From NCBI GenBank assembly GCA_018398815.1, contig CM031612.1:921207-985206 (forward strand): a stretch of 64,000 nucleotides of DNA, in the 5' to 3' direction. Shown piece by piece: positions 48,180 through 60,429 of the stretch (within the stretch, counting starts at the first letter, position 1; every line of letters begins with the position of its first letter). Made by a program: the position numbers and the translations under genes. This stretch comes from Conus ventricosus. Taxonomy: Eukaryota > Mollusca > Gastropoda > Neogastropoda > Conidae. The notes under the pieces are model-generated. The model was given only the letters and a program-made list of their open reading frames with translations, did no database searches and was not told the DNA's origin.

Positions 48180-48745
48180 GACAAACATTTAAAAGAAAAT
48201 ACAAAAACGACCATATTCTGCCAAACGAAAGAAAACAAACACACATTTAACAGAAAATGACTAATCTCGCCAAACGAAAACACCCAACAAACAATTAACA
48301 GCACAAAGACTTACAACCGCCCAACGAAAGAAAACAAACAAACATTTTAACAGAAAAAAGACTTAATCCGCCAAACGAAGAAAACAACAAACATATAACA
48401 GAAAAATTGACTTAATCCGCCAAACGAAAGAAAACAAACAAACATTTAACAGAAAAATGACTTAAACCGCCTGACGAAAGAAACAAACAACATATACCAG
48501 AGAAAAAAAGACTTAAACCGCAACCTAAAGAAACCAACAACAAACATTTAAACAGGAAAAAAAAAAAAATGACTTAATACCGCCAAACGAAAGAAAACAA
48601 ACAACAATTAACAGAACAAAAGACATAATTCCGCCAAACGAAAGAAAACAAACAAACCATTTATCAGAAAAATGACTAATCCACAAAACGAAAGAAAACA
48701 AACCAACTTAAAAAGAAAAATGACGTAATCCGGCAAAACAACAAG
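48180..48745 (-). repeat. Minisatellite, 50-bp unit, about 11 copies (left arm of a palindromic set)
   Basis: Plus-strand units contain cgccaaacgaaagaaaacaa and acatttaacagaaaaatgac. Read on the minus strand, the unit ends catttttctg and tttcgtttggcgga match the ends of the 27-bp unit at 49640-50605, so the two arrays appear related and inverted. Confidence 0.93.
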
Positions 48746-48769
48746 CAAACAAATCACAATACAATCATC

Positions 48770-48802
48770 ACGACGCGTTTCGACCTCTTTGGTCTTCTTG
48801 AG
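48770..48802 (-). mobile_element. Hammerhead-like terminal motif, left
   Basis: Minus strand: AAGAAGACC, aaag, AGGTC, GAAACGCGTCG. The stem GACC/GGTC precedes a GAAA core; the upstream CUGANGA is changed to CTCAAGA. The typical setting is a Penelope-like end. Confidence 0.45.
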
Positions 48803-48844
48803 AAAGACAAATTTTTTAACTATAATAAGACAATGAAATCCAAG

Positions 48845-49475
48845 CACTCACCCATCAGAATTGGCGCCAAATGGCCCACATCAATTCCACATCTGGAATT
48901 GGGCACAAATGCCACATCACTTCTACATCTCCAGAATAGGGCCCAAATGGCCCACACACTTCACATCTCCTGGAATTGGCGTCAAATGCTCACATCTTCC
49001 ACATCTCCTGGAATTGGGCCAAAATGGCGTCACATCACCCACATCTCCTGAAATTGGGCGCTAAATGGCTACACATCACCTCCACATCTCCTGGAATTGG
49101 CGCTAAATGGATCACATCATTCCACATCTCCAGGATTTGGCGCTAAATGGCTCACAACAATCAACATCTCCGGAATTGGGGCGCTAAATGTCTCACAAAC
49201 ACTCCACTTCTCCTGGAATTGGCGCTAAATGCTCACATCTCTCCACAACTCCTGGAATTGGGCGCTATATGGCTCACGATCACTCACATCTCCTGGAATT
49301 GGAGCGCAAAATGGCTCATACAACATTCCACATCTCCCTCGAATTGGGCGCTAACATGCTCACATCCACTCCCAATCACCCAGGAATTTTGCGCTAAATG
49401 GCTCACAACACCTCCACATCCCAGGAATTGGACGCCAGAAAGGCCCACATCATTCCACATCTCATGTGGGCGCTT
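48845..49475. repeat. Minisatellite, ~41-bp unit, about 15 copies
   Basis: Unit core ggaattgggcgctaaatggc and tcacatcactccacatctcc. It lies between the two inverted motifs. Confidence 0.93.
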
Positions 49476-49540
49476 TGTTTGAGGACAGAAGTGACTGGAT
49501 GTACGCCGCTTTGTTTTCCTTTCCTGAATGTGTATGTCAT

Positions 49541-49575
49541 GCCTAAGAAGACCGACGAGTTCGAAACGCGTCGGG
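49541..49575 (+). mobile_element. Hammerhead-like terminal motif, right
   Basis: Plus strand: AAGAAGACCgacgagttc then GAAACGCGTCGG, the inverted partner of 48770-48802. The stem is weakened by changes, and CUGANGA reads CCTAAGA. Confidence 0.45.
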
Positions 49576-49639
49576 TTTGTCCTTGTAAAGTGCTAGCATT
49601 CTGTCGTATTGGCGCCATAGTGATGCTTCTTTCTTGTTG

Positions 49640-50605
49640 CATAGTGATTTTATCTGTCGTTTAGGCGGCACAGTGATTTTATTCTGTCGTTAGGCGCACC
49701 GTGATTTTTCTTTCGTTTGGCGGCACTGGTATTTTTCCGTCGTTTTGGCGCACATGAATTTACTGTCGTTTAGCGCACAGTGGATTATTCTGTCGTTTAG
49801 GCGGCACAGTGAATTTTCTGTCGTTATTTGGCGGCTCCAGTGATTTTTCTGTGTCGATTAGCGGCACAGTAATTTATTTCTGTCGATTTAGCGGCACGGT
49901 TATTTTTTCTGTCGGTAGGCGCACAGTGATTATCTGTCGTTTAGCGCACAGTGGAATTTTCTGTCGTTTGGCGCACAGTGATTATTTTCTGTCGTTTGGC
50001 GCACAGGTTGGATTTTTATAATTTATTTCTGTCGTTTGGCGGCACAGTAGATTTTTCTGTCGTTTAGCGCACAGTGATTTTTCAGTCGTTTGGCGGCACA
50101 GTGATTTTTCTTGTCCGTTTAGCGTCACCGTGAATTTTTTCAGTCGTTTGGGCGGCACAGTGAATTTTCCAGTCGTTTGTCGGCACCGTGATTTTATTCT
50201 GTCGATTAGCGGCCACAGTGAATTTCTGTCGTTTGGCCGCACAGTGATTTTTTTCTGGTCTTTGGCGGCAGTGATATATTTCAGTCGATTGGCGCACAGT
50301 GGATTTTCTTTTGTTTGGCGGCATAGTTATTTTTCTGCCAATTGGCGGCATAGTGATTTTTCTTGTCATATGGTGGCATAGGTGAATTTTCTGCCGTTTT
50401 GGCGGCATAGATTTTTCCTTGTCGTTGGCGGCATAGTGATTTTTCAGTCGTTTGGCGGCATAGTGATTTTTCTGTCGTTTCGCCACAGTGAATTTTCTTC
50501 GTTTGGCGGAATAGTGATTTTCATTTGATGAGTTTGGCGGCATATTGATTTTTTCTTCGTTTGTCGACATAGTGATATTTCTTTCGTATGGCGGCATAGT
50601 GACAC
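49640..50605 (+). repeat. Minisatellite, 27-bp unit, about 36 copies (right arm)
   Basis: Unit is tgatttttctgtcgtttggc plus ggcacag; towards the right gcacag becomes gcatag. Indel-rich. Minus frames up to 171 codons are read-through. Confidence 0.95.
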
Positions 50606-51249
50606 TTTTCTATTGAATGATTATTTGTTTCAATTACGTCTGCGGTCTTCTCACTATGAAACTAACACAACAACGAAAGCCAACGATTCTACCACCAAAC
50701 GCAAGGATTTTACATCAAATAAATAAGCAAATCACAACCCCGACTAGTAATATATTTTACGTAAAAAAGAGAAAAGAACAGAATTAAACGGTAACCATAT
50801 ATTTAATTCAGCTCCTTGCGCTCAAAGTCTATTTCATCTTTGATATAAAGCAGATAAATGCGTTTAAAACGCATAGACGAGCCCCTCCCCCCACCCCCCC
50901 GCCTCGATGAAAAAAAAAATTATTCTAATATTTTCACTCATTATTTTTCCCCCCAGCCCCCAGCGCCAAAATAGTACGGCTTCTAATTGGTAGAAAGGAG
51001 CCGGCGGAATCTGGCTGCAATGCTTAGTAAGTCCAGGTCCGCTTAGAGAGTGAAAATGGAGCATAGTCCCTTTGCACTCAACAGGGGTGCGCTATTTTTA
51101 AAGTGCCAGGGAAGCAATAAATAACGTGTATTTGTAGAAAACATCCCCTTGTGATCACTAGTCTATACAAAAGCACCATACATTTCGTTATATCGAAGAT
51201 AAAGTGTTGTTGTTGTTTTTTAACCGCAAAGACGCTGAAACCGATATTG
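50606..51249. other. Single-copy AT-rich sequence
   Basis: No array, gene or RNA recognised. It contains a C-run near 50885 and an A-run near 50913. Confidence 0.55.
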
Positions 51250-51530
51250 GGTGTTGAAACAGACCCTCGTTTGCCCTTTCTGTCTTTGGTTGTTGAAACT
51301 GTCCCTTCGTTTGGCTTTCTGTCTTTGTGTTGAAAACTGTCCCTATGTTTGGGGCCCCTTTCGTCTATGGTTGTTAAACTTGTCCCCTTCGTTGGCCTTT
51401 CTGTCTTTAACTTGGTTGTGAAACTGTCCCTTCGTTGGCCCTTTCGTTAAACTGTCCCATCGTTTGGCCCTATCAGTCTTTGGTTGTTTGAAACTACTGC
51501 CCCTTCGTTGGACCATACTGTCTTTTTTAA
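51250..51530. repeat. Minisatellite, ~37-bp unit, about 7 copies
   Basis: Units share gttgaaactgtcccttcgtt and tggcctttctgtctttg; unequal lengths. Confidence 0.88.
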
Positions 51531-51684
51531 TGAGGGAGTGGAGGGCCACTGTCTAACTACCACTTTCCGAACTCTGTCAGTTTCCTGACAGGCACGCCCC
51601 ATGCTTGTGGCTGTCAGTTTGTGGAGACTTGGCTGTATGCCCCACAGAAAGAAAATCAGGAATGTGCTGGAAAACATCGAACCG

Positions 51685-52235
51685 AGTCGCCACATGGTGT
51701 CGATACCAACACAACATACCCGGGAAATGCCTTGATGCCAGTCAACACTGGTGAAATACACAAAACAACAGGCAACCGGGAATTCTTGGTGCCAGTCAAC
51801 ATAAGACCAGCGCCACACTGTGTAGATACCAACACAACAGGCCCGGGTATTCTTAGTGGCCAACAACATAAAGACCACAGCGCCACAACGGTGTAGAAAC
51901 CAACTACAACAGGCACCGGGAATTCTTGGTGCCAGTCAACATAGAACCAGCGCCCACAACTGGTGTAGATACCAACACCAACAGCACCGGGAAATGATTG
52001 ATGCAGTCATCATAGACCAGCGCCATACTGTGTAGATACCAACACAACAGACACCGAAATTTTTAGGTGGCCAGTCAACATAGACCAGCGCCAACTGGTT
52101 GATAGAACCAACACAACAGCCCGGGAAATATTTGGAGCCATCATCATAGACCAGGCGCCAACCTGTGTAATAAAAAAAACAAAAAAAAAAAAAAAAAAAT
52201 ACCAACACAACAGACACCGGGAAATATTTGGTGCT
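51685..52235. repeat. Minisatellite, ~65-bp unit, about 8-9 copies
   Basis: Units share gtagataccaacacaacagg, caccgggaattcttggtgcc and agtcaacatagaccagcgcc. A poly-A insertion interrupts one unit at about 52170-52199. Confidence 0.92.
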
Positions 52236-52800
52236 TCTCATGCATCTGAACCGGCGCCAGCAATAAATGAATACAACTGTTCACCGCCGAGCAGGAGGCT
52301 GTTTTTCACTCTAGTGACTGTCCCTAAAATCCCAGAAAAAAAGAGAGACTGAATCAGGTCTAATAAAGGAACCCACAGTCATTTTTTACTTGAAAGAAAA
52401 TTTAAAAAAAAAATCCATCAGGATCAAACTCTTTTTAATGGTGGATGAGGCTGAGAGTAGGACAAGGGAGGGGGGGGGGTGTGCCCAGGAAAGGGTGGAA
52501 ACAGGGGGGTGGGGGGGTGGTGTGAGGAAGGTTCGTAAGGATAAGGTTGGGGGAGGGGGTGGGGGGGGGGTGCCATTTTGCCCCCGAACCCATGGCAGTA
52601 CCTACGGAGGTCCGTCACGTTCGATGGACCCCCAGTAAATGGACAACACCCCGAGGAGGGGCCCCGCCAATTAGTCCCCAGTCAAGCGGAACGAGAGGTT
52701 GAGGGGAGGAGGGGCCCAGGCTCTGTCTGCCAAAGAGCAGGGATGACATGGAACCACTGGAGGAACAGACGAATCAGCATCAATATCTGACAGGACGGTC
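52236..52800. other. Spacer with a G-rich tract
   Basis: G-rich low complexity at 52465-52575 and A-runs before it. No gene recognised. Confidence 0.55.
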
Positions 52801-52821
52801 GGCTAGAAGAGAGAGCGAGAA

Positions 52822-52874
<53 letters not shown>

Positions 52875-53123
52875 GAGAGGAGAGAGAGAGAGAAGTGGTG
52901 TGAGTGTGTGTGTGTGGTTGGTGTGTCCTTCATTCACCAGTCTGCATACTTGTCTGTCTTCTGCCTGACGTCCTTCCGACACAGTTCTCCGATGCGGCTT
53001 CAATCCTATCCCCAGACAGACAGAGAATCCACATTGAGTCGTCTGCCACGGCGGGCTAGCAACCTTCCCAACATTGACCATATGGAGAGAGAGAGAGAGA
53101 GAGAGGAGCGAGAGAGAGAGAGA

Positions 53124-53154
<31 letters not shown>

Positions 53155-53155
53155 A
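52801..53155. repeat. GA microsatellites, two blocks
   Basis: (GA)n at 52805-52895 and 53083-53153, with a short GT run at 52900 and a unique link of about 165 bases. Confidence 0.93.
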
Positions 53156-54270
53156 TTTGTGACTTTCCGTCCGAGACTGAGGTTAACGGACCAAGATCTT
53201 TTCGTATGGCTTGAGAGAATGAGAATTGTCCTGCGAAATAGACGAAGCAAACCTGAAAGTTTAACTATATCAAAGTTGATCTACACAGAAATTCATTCTT
53301 TAAAAATCTTCCATTAAAATACGACGCGTAACTCTAAATCGCCATTGATTTAATTACTTGGAAAGATCGTGAATAAAAACAAATGTAGAGAAAGAACGCT
53401 GAAAATAAAGTCTTAAAGATAAATGATAAATTCAACTATAAAACCACTCAAAATTTCAAAGACGTCGCTGTAACCACAGTGACGTGATACAAACTGGCGA
53501 AACCAAAAAAGACAAAACAAAAACAGCGCCACATCCACCCATCTGAGTACTCCATGAACCCAAATGAAACGGAGAAGAAGAAAGAAAGAAAGAAAAAGAA
53601 AAAAGAAAAGAAAAGAAGAAAGAAGAGAAAAAACACACAACAACAGAAAAGGAACTAAAGAAAAAAGGAAACTCCAAACCTCCAAAGGTCTAATAGACTA
53701 TTTTCATGTGTTCCCGGGAAGGACGACAACATTTCGCAGGAACGAACCTGGAGTCTGGTATTATTTTCCTGATAATTTCAGTTGTCGGTGCTGGGACTGG
53801 CGTATGTGAGACATCAACATTTTAACAGCAGACTGTGAACATCAACATTTTACAGCAGACTGTGAGAACATTCAACATTTTACAGCAACTGGTGAGACAT
53901 CACATTTTACAGCAGACTCCATGAAAGAACCCCGTGATACCATGTCCCTGCCTGAAGAGTCTATGAGTTTCTGAACAGATCAACATTAATTTATCTATCT
54001 AAGATTAAAGAAGAAAGATTTTTAACGACATTCAGGTGTGTTTTTCAGGTGTGATTTGAAGGTTTGTGTGAATGAAGTTTGTTTGTCTTAGTTGACTTCA
54101 GCGCGGTGCCAGCCCTGATGCTCTTTGGCCATCGAGGGCAGTAACTAACATGAACGTCACCCATGCCTTTGTGCGGTGCGGGTTGTTCCTACGGTCATAC
54201 ATGGGCTGTCAACCGTATTCCTATTTATCTTTTTTTATTTTTAGTGAAAATATCTCAACTATCTTTTCAG
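53156..54270. other. Mostly single-copy sequence with one small array
   Basis: A/G-rich at 53565-53665. About four 28-bp units with catcaacattttacagcaga lie at 53812-53915. A possible short exon begins after tatcttttcag at 54270 and reads IDKVVKACTRLGVDVC before merging into a GT repeat; too short to call. Confidence 0.5.
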
Positions 54271-54316
54271 CGATTGATAAAGTTGTAAAGGCCTGCACAC
54301 GACTGGGCGTAGACGT

Positions 54317-54507
54317 CTGTGTGTGTGGTGTGTGTGTGTGTGTGTGTGTGGTGTGTGTGTGTGTGGTGTGTGTGTGTGTGTGTGCTGCGTGTCGTCGTGC
54401 GTGCGTGCGTGGCGCGTGTAGCGTGCGTGAGTGCGTGCGTGCGTGCGAGCGTGCGTGCGTGTGTGTGTGAGTGTGTGTGGGTGGTGTGTGTGTGTGTGAG
54501 AGAGAGA

Positions 54508-54548
<41 letters not shown>
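54317..54548. repeat. GT, GCGT core, GT, then GA microsatellite
   Basis: Compound tract with a clear GCGT core at 54395-54468 and GA at 54498-54545. Confidence 0.95.
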
Positions 54549-55895
54549 GACGGAAAGAGACGAGACAGAGACAGACAGACAGACAGTGACAGACACAGAG
54601 CAGATTCATAGAGGCAGAGAGAGGTCATTTAGTTTGCAGCAATCAGTGTCCTATGCTACGTTTGCAAACACACCCAATTAACAACACGAATCCAGGTATA
54701 ATTGTATTAGCGAACCTTAACGCCCACGCTGGCGAACATCGTTCGAAGGGAAAACAACCAAGAACTCTTCCCAGCCTAGTCCTTTCCAACACTTTATCAC
54801 CCACTATTGCTCTCTCTCTCTCTCTCACTCTCCTCTCTCACTCTCTCACTCTCTCTCTCACACTCTTAAAATACGTATTATTCTTATTACTATTGTTATT
54901 GATAATATATAATTTGCTATATTCTCATTGTCCCTGGTCATATTAAATATGAGCATTCTGTTTAGGAAACTCTGTATAATAGCAAGGACAGATTGAAGAA
55001 AAGGCACTGCCCTAAAATCTCAATCCTTTGAGTAATACAGATTTTGAGGATCATGAGTACCTTTGAGTCTCACTCACTCTCTCTTCTCACTCTCCTCTCC
55101 TCTCTCTCACTCTCTCTCTCTCTGAGTCCAAAACCTGTCGTGCCAGTTTTTCCACCCACATTCAACAAAAACAGAGTCAGACGCTAGTCAATAACTAAAG
55201 GCAAAAGAGGGTATAACAGCAACGTTACGACTTATTTTTCTTCTCCTTGCTTCTCTTTTCCTTCCTTTCCTCCTACATTTTTTCCATTTCAGTTTGTCTA
55301 CTGTCTTTTTTCTAAAATCACAAACAAGACTTGAGAAAATACATGGTTTGCTGTTTTCAACTCTTGTTATGTATAATATCATCATCTGTTGTTTAGTCAC
55401 AGAGACAATATAAAGAAAATAGATGCCATAAGAAATCAATTGATTAATAGATAACATACACATAGACGAATAAGTAAACAAATAGGAAATAGACAGATCA
55501 ATCAATCGATCGAATACGAAGATAGATAGGTGAATAACTAACAAAGAACAGATGTATATATGTAATATTCAATATACAGTGTTTCTTGTTAATTATAATT
55601 TTTTGAAGATTCTTCTTTTCATCTTCTTCTTCTAATATCCATTATTATATCATTGCATTATTATTAATATAATTATTTATTATTATAATTATTCTTATTA
55701 TTATTATAATAATAATAAAAAAATTATTATTATATATTATTATTATTTTATTATTATTTATCTATCAATTAACAATATTTTTAAGACGTGAGTGACTTAG
55801 GCGGAAAATGAAGCAAAATTAGAAGAGGGGGTTTTAGTTACCGCCAAGACACAGACTAAACAGAGGGTACAGGACAAGAACGCACAGGTTTTCGT
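54549..55895. other. Single-copy sequence with CT and ATT tracts
   Basis: CT-rich at 54810-54865 and 55070-55122, (ATT)n-like at 55640-55765. A short plus frame near 54700 reads NPGIIVLANLNAHAG, loosely like an endonuclease NAH motif of LINE-type elements; not enough to call. Confidence 0.5.
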
Positions 55896-57558
55896 TCTTC
55901 CGACTACTTCCTAAGCTTTAGACAGGTGTCAACACACAGTGTTTTCTTCCTTCCTACTAATTCACAGAGCTAGACAGGAGGTCAAACACAGTGTTTTCGT
56001 TCCTTCCTACTACTTCACAAGCTTAACACATTGGTCAACACACATGTTTTTTCGTTCCTTCCTACTACATCACAGAGCTTTAGAACAGAGGTCACACAGT
56101 GGTTTTTCGTACCTTCCCTACTACTTCACCGAGATTTAGAACAGGTGGTCAAACACACACCAGTGTTTACGTTCCTTCCTACTACTTCACAGAGCTTTAG
56201 ACAGGTGGTCAACACACAGTGTTTTTCGTTCCTTCCTTCTCACAGAGCTTAGACAGGTGGTCAACCCACAGTGAATTCGTTCCTTCCTCTTCACCAGAGC
56301 TAGAACAGGTGGACAACGTCTCAGTGTGTTCGTTCTTCCTTCTTCACAGAGCTTTAGACAGGTGATCAACACACAGTGTTTTCTTCCATCCTTCGTCAAC
56401 AGAGCGTTAGACAGTTGCAACACACAGTGATTTCGTTCCTTCCATCTTCACAAGCTTTAGACAGTTGGTCAACACACAGGTTTTGTTCCTTCCTTCCATC
56501 ACCTTCACAGAGCTTTAGAACAGGTGGTCAACACACAAGTGTTTCTGTTTCCTTCCTCACCTTCACAGAGCTTAGACAGGTGGTCAACACCACAGTGGTT
56601 TTTTCGTTCCTTCCTTCTTCACCAGAGCTTTAGACAGGTGTCAAACAACAGTGTTTGTTCCTTCTCCTTCACCAACACAGACATTAGAACAGTGGTACCA
56701 CCACAGTTTCTTTCCTTCCTTCACCTCACAGAGCATTAGACAGGTGTCACACACAGTGTTGTGTTCCATCCTTTCCTTCTTCACAGAGCTTTAGACAGGT
56801 GGTCCACACGCAGGTTTTCGTCCCTTCCTTCTTCACAGAGCTTTAAGACCGGTGATCAACACACAGTGAATTTCGTTCCTTCCTCTTCACAGAGCTTTAG
56901 ACAGGTGGTCAACACACATGTTTGAACTTGCTTCCTTCCTCACAGAGCTTTAGACAGGTGGTCAACACACAGTGGTTATCGTTCTTCCTTTCTCACAGGA
57001 GCTTAGACAGGTGATCAACACACAGTGTTTTCGTTCCATCCTCTCACATGAGCTTAGACAGTGGTCAACCCGACTAGTGTTTGTTCTTGCTTCCTACCTC
57101 ACAAGCTTTAGACAGGTTCAACACCCAGTCTTTACGTTCCTTCCTTCTCACAGAGCTTTAAGACAGGTGATCAACACACAGTGTTTTCGATCCTTCCGTC
57201 TTCACAGAGCTTAGACAGTGTCAACACACAGTGTTTTTCGTTCCTCCTTCTTCACAGAGCTTTAGACAGGTGGTCACACACAGTTTTTTCGTTCCTTCCT
57301 TCTTCAACAGAGCATTAGACAGGTGGTCACACACACAGTGTTATTCGTCCTTCTTCTTCACAAGAGCTTTAGAGACAGGAGGTCCAACAACACAGTGTTT
57401 TCGCTCCTTCCATCTACACAGAGCTATAGACAGTGACAACACACATGTTTTCGTTCCTTCCTTCTTTCACAGAGGCTTTAGACAGGAGGACAACACACAG
57501 TGTTATCGTACCTCCTTCTCACAGAGCTTTAGACAGGTGGTCAAACACACAGTGTTTT
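55896..57558. repeat. Minisatellite, ~53-bp unit, about 32 copies
   Basis: Units share cagagctttagacaggtggt, caacacacagtgttttcgtt and ccttccttcttca. Indel-rich; frames in several phases are read-through. Confidence 0.95.
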
Positions 57559-57599
57559 GTCCTTAACTATGTCTGTGTCCATGCGGTAACTAACACCCC

Positions 57600-57828
57600 T
57601 CTCTTTCTAAATTATCTTCGTTCTTCTCTTCTACTTCTTCTTCTTCTTCATCTCTTCTTCTCAATATTACATTATCATATAAATATGTTATTGTCAGTAT
57701 TATTATTATTATTGAAAATATTAATACAGTTGTTGTTGTTGATGTTATAACTATACTGAAGAAGTCTGACGCTTTTTTCAGCCCAGGTATCCCGGCCTGT
57801 TTCATGTCACGTCTCACCTTCCTTGTCC
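57600..57828. other. CTT- and ATT-rich link
   Basis: TTC/CTT-rich at 57615-57660 and ATT-like at 57695-57715, then unique sequence. Confidence 0.6.
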
Positions 57829-58370
57829 AACGACCATTGGCACTGAAGCCATGCCAATGTACTGAAGCCCTCCAATTGTCCCAATTGAAGCCCCTCCCAT
57901 GGCACTGAACCCCTCCCCATTGGCACTGAACCCCATCCCAAAAGGCCACTGAAACCCCTCCTATATTGGCATTGAACCCACCATTAACAACTGAACCCCT
58001 CCCCTTGGCACTGACCCATCCCATTGTCACTGACCCACTCCATTGGCACAGAACCCCACCCATGGCACTGAAACTCCTCCCCTTGGCAATGACCCCACAA
58101 AGGCACTGAACCCTCCCCTTGGCACTGAACCCCTCCCAATGCATTGGAACCCCCCCATTTGGCACTGAACCCTCTCTCATGCAGGGGGGGATCCCCTCCC
58201 ATTGACACTGAACCCCATCCCATTGGCACTGAACCCTCCCCCTTGGCACGAAAACCCCTCCCATTGGCACTGACCCCTCCCCTTGGCAATGAACCCTCCC
58301 ACAGGCATTGAACCCCTCCCATTGGCACTGAAACCCCTCCCATGACACTGCACCCACCCCATATGTAACT
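57829..58370. repeat. Minisatellite, ~20-bp unit, about 26 copies
   Basis: Unit is cccctcccattggcactgaa. Minus frames of 90-270 codons give glycine-rich read-through and are not accepted as genes. Confidence 0.95.
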
Positions 58371-58534
58371 GAAGCCAAGACAATACCACTTGAAGCCATG
58401 ACATATATCCTCCTTCTACTTGTAATTTTGTGCCAGTACTAGACCTCACTTTCCAAAAAAGGGATGATTACCGTCCTCTTTTCTGTCCTCGTTGACGCTC
58501 AGATGGACCGTCCTTTCGGATAACATAGTCACCA

Positions 58535-59015
58535 ACAGTGGTGGTGTGTGTGGTTGTGTGTTGTGTGGTGTGTGTGTGTGTGTGTGTGTGCGTGTTCGCG
58601 CGTGCGCTCGCGCGTGATGCGCGTGCGTGTGCAATGTGCGTGTGCGAGCGTGTCGTGCGTGTGCGCGTGCGTTCGCGTGTGCCTGTGCCTGTGCCTGTGC
58701 CAGTGTGTGTGCGTTTGCGCGCGTGTGGCACTGTTCCTGAGCGTGTGCGTGTGCGTGGCCTGTGCGTGTGCGTGTGCGTGTGCCTGTGCGTGTGCGGGCC
58801 TGTGCGTGTGCGAGTGGTCCTGTGCCTGTGCGCTGTCCTGTGCGAGTGTCTTTGCCTTTGCTGTGCCTGTGCGAGTGCCTTATGCAAGTGCCTGTGCGGT
58901 GCGTTGCCTGTGCGTGTGCTGTGCGTGTGCCTGTCCTGAGCGTGTGCGTGTGCGTGAGTGTGTGAGTGTGTGTGGTGTGTGTGTGTGTTGTGTGGTGTGT
59001 GTGTGTGTGAGTGTT
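58535..59015. repeat. GT with GCGTGT and CCTGTG hexamer-like repeats
   Basis: GT at 58537-58590, gcgtgtgcctgtgcctgtgc-type repeats at 58620-58950, GT again to 59013. Confidence 0.93.
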
Positions 59016-59116
59016 TGGGGCTGAGTGTCTGTGATCTGTGGTGTGTCCTGTGAATGACGTCAGATGTAATGGAGGACAAATTTTACGCTTTTGTTTTCTT
59101 TTTTCTTTTTTTAAAG

Positions 59117-59220
59117 TATTTAATGATGACTCTCAGTCTCCCTTCCATGATCCAAATGACACAATTTATACATGTGACTCAAGGCTGAGAATGAACACTT
59201 CCAAGAGGGAAAAAGTTTGA
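59117..59220 (+). CDS. Candidate 3' exon, 33 codons plus stop
   Basis: A 25-base T-rich tract ending in tttttttaaag precedes a frame that reads FNDDSQSPFHDPNDTIYTCD, then SRLRMNTSKREKV, and stops at TGA 59218-59220. The acidic-to-basic layout resembles a cytoplasmic tail. No family recognised. Confidence 0.25.
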
Positions 59221-59650
59221 GTCACACAGAGTCGGTCGTCGCTTCACAAAACAAACTAACAAAAAACCAAAAACAAACAAACAACAACAAAAAAAAAAAA
59301 ACCACAGGGAGACAAACAGTTCGTGAGAAGTGCAGACTCCCATAGAACTTTTTGTTTGAATTGTTTCCCTTACACTAACCAGCCCACGTCACTGGAGAAA
59401 CTGTTGCCCAGTTGCTTGTTTCCTCCTTGCTTATGTTTTACGCGTTTGCTACTTGTAAACCCAGTCGGAGTGTAAACACGGCGCAGGTGACGACCATGAC
59501 AAATTTCCGTCCGCCTGTCCTGAAGTTGAGGCCTTTTGACAGCTGTCAGGACATGCATGTCCACTCACTTGACCTTCACCTGACCATCTCTGTGCTTCTG
59601 TCAATGCTTCTTACATTATGCCTCTTAGGCCCTCCCTCCCTCCCTGCTCC
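59221..59650. other. Single-copy sequence with AAAC-rich piece
   Basis: AACAAA-rich at 59253-59302, then unique sequence. No gene recognised. Confidence 0.55.
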
Positions 59651-59654
59651 CATA

Positions 59655-59669
59655 CTCACACACACACAC

Positions 59670-59700
<31 letters not shown>

Positions 59701-60312
59701 CACACACACACACACACACGAACGTCCACGCACACACACACACACTCACACACACCCACCCACACACCCACACACAAAACGCCACACACACACACACACA
59801 CAACTCGCGAGCACGTGCACACCACACACACACACAACACACACACACCCACACACACACACACACACCCACACACACACACACATACACACACCACACA
59901 GCACCACACACACACACCCCACACACACACACACAACCACCCACACACACAAACACGCACGCACTCACGCCGCACACACGAACTCACACACCCACACACC
60001 ACACACCACACACAACACACACACAACACACACACACACCACACACACACACAGCAACGCACGCACCACACATATAAACACGCACGGCGTGGTCGTTAGT
60101 GCGCGCACGCCCTCAAGCATGCACTTCACCCACGCTGGAACAACTGCACACACACACACACCCCCACACACACACACACACACACATCGACCCACACACA
60201 CACACCACACGCACGCACGCACTAGACACCGCACGCACGCACATGCGCGCACGCACTGCGCACGCACGCACGCACGCCCGCAACGCACGCACGCACACAC
60301 ACACACACACAC

Positions 60313-60353
<41 letters not shown>

Positions 60354-60358
60354 GCACA
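59655..60358. repeat. AC microsatellite field with ACGC core
   Basis: 700 bases of imperfect AC with a unique piece at 60070-60140 and an ACGC core at 60208-60297. The largest AC field in the window. Confidence 0.95.
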
Positions 60359-60429
60359 GCTATAGCAGCAGAGAACCTGTCACCTAGGAATTAGTTTCGC
60401 GGGCTTCACAGAACCACCGCAGCGCCGTG

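Noticed and set aside
54653..54946. LINE endonuclease fragment (NAHAG-like residues)
   Set aside because: Only a few residues match and no further endonuclease or reverse transcriptase motif follows.
57760..57785. Hammerhead-like ctgaagaagtctgacg
   Set aside because: No closing stem and no GAAA core downstream.
57590..58399. 269-codon minus-strand frame with glycine-rich repeats
   Set aside because: Produced by the 20-bp array at 57829-58370; units drift in phase and no start or domain is convincing.
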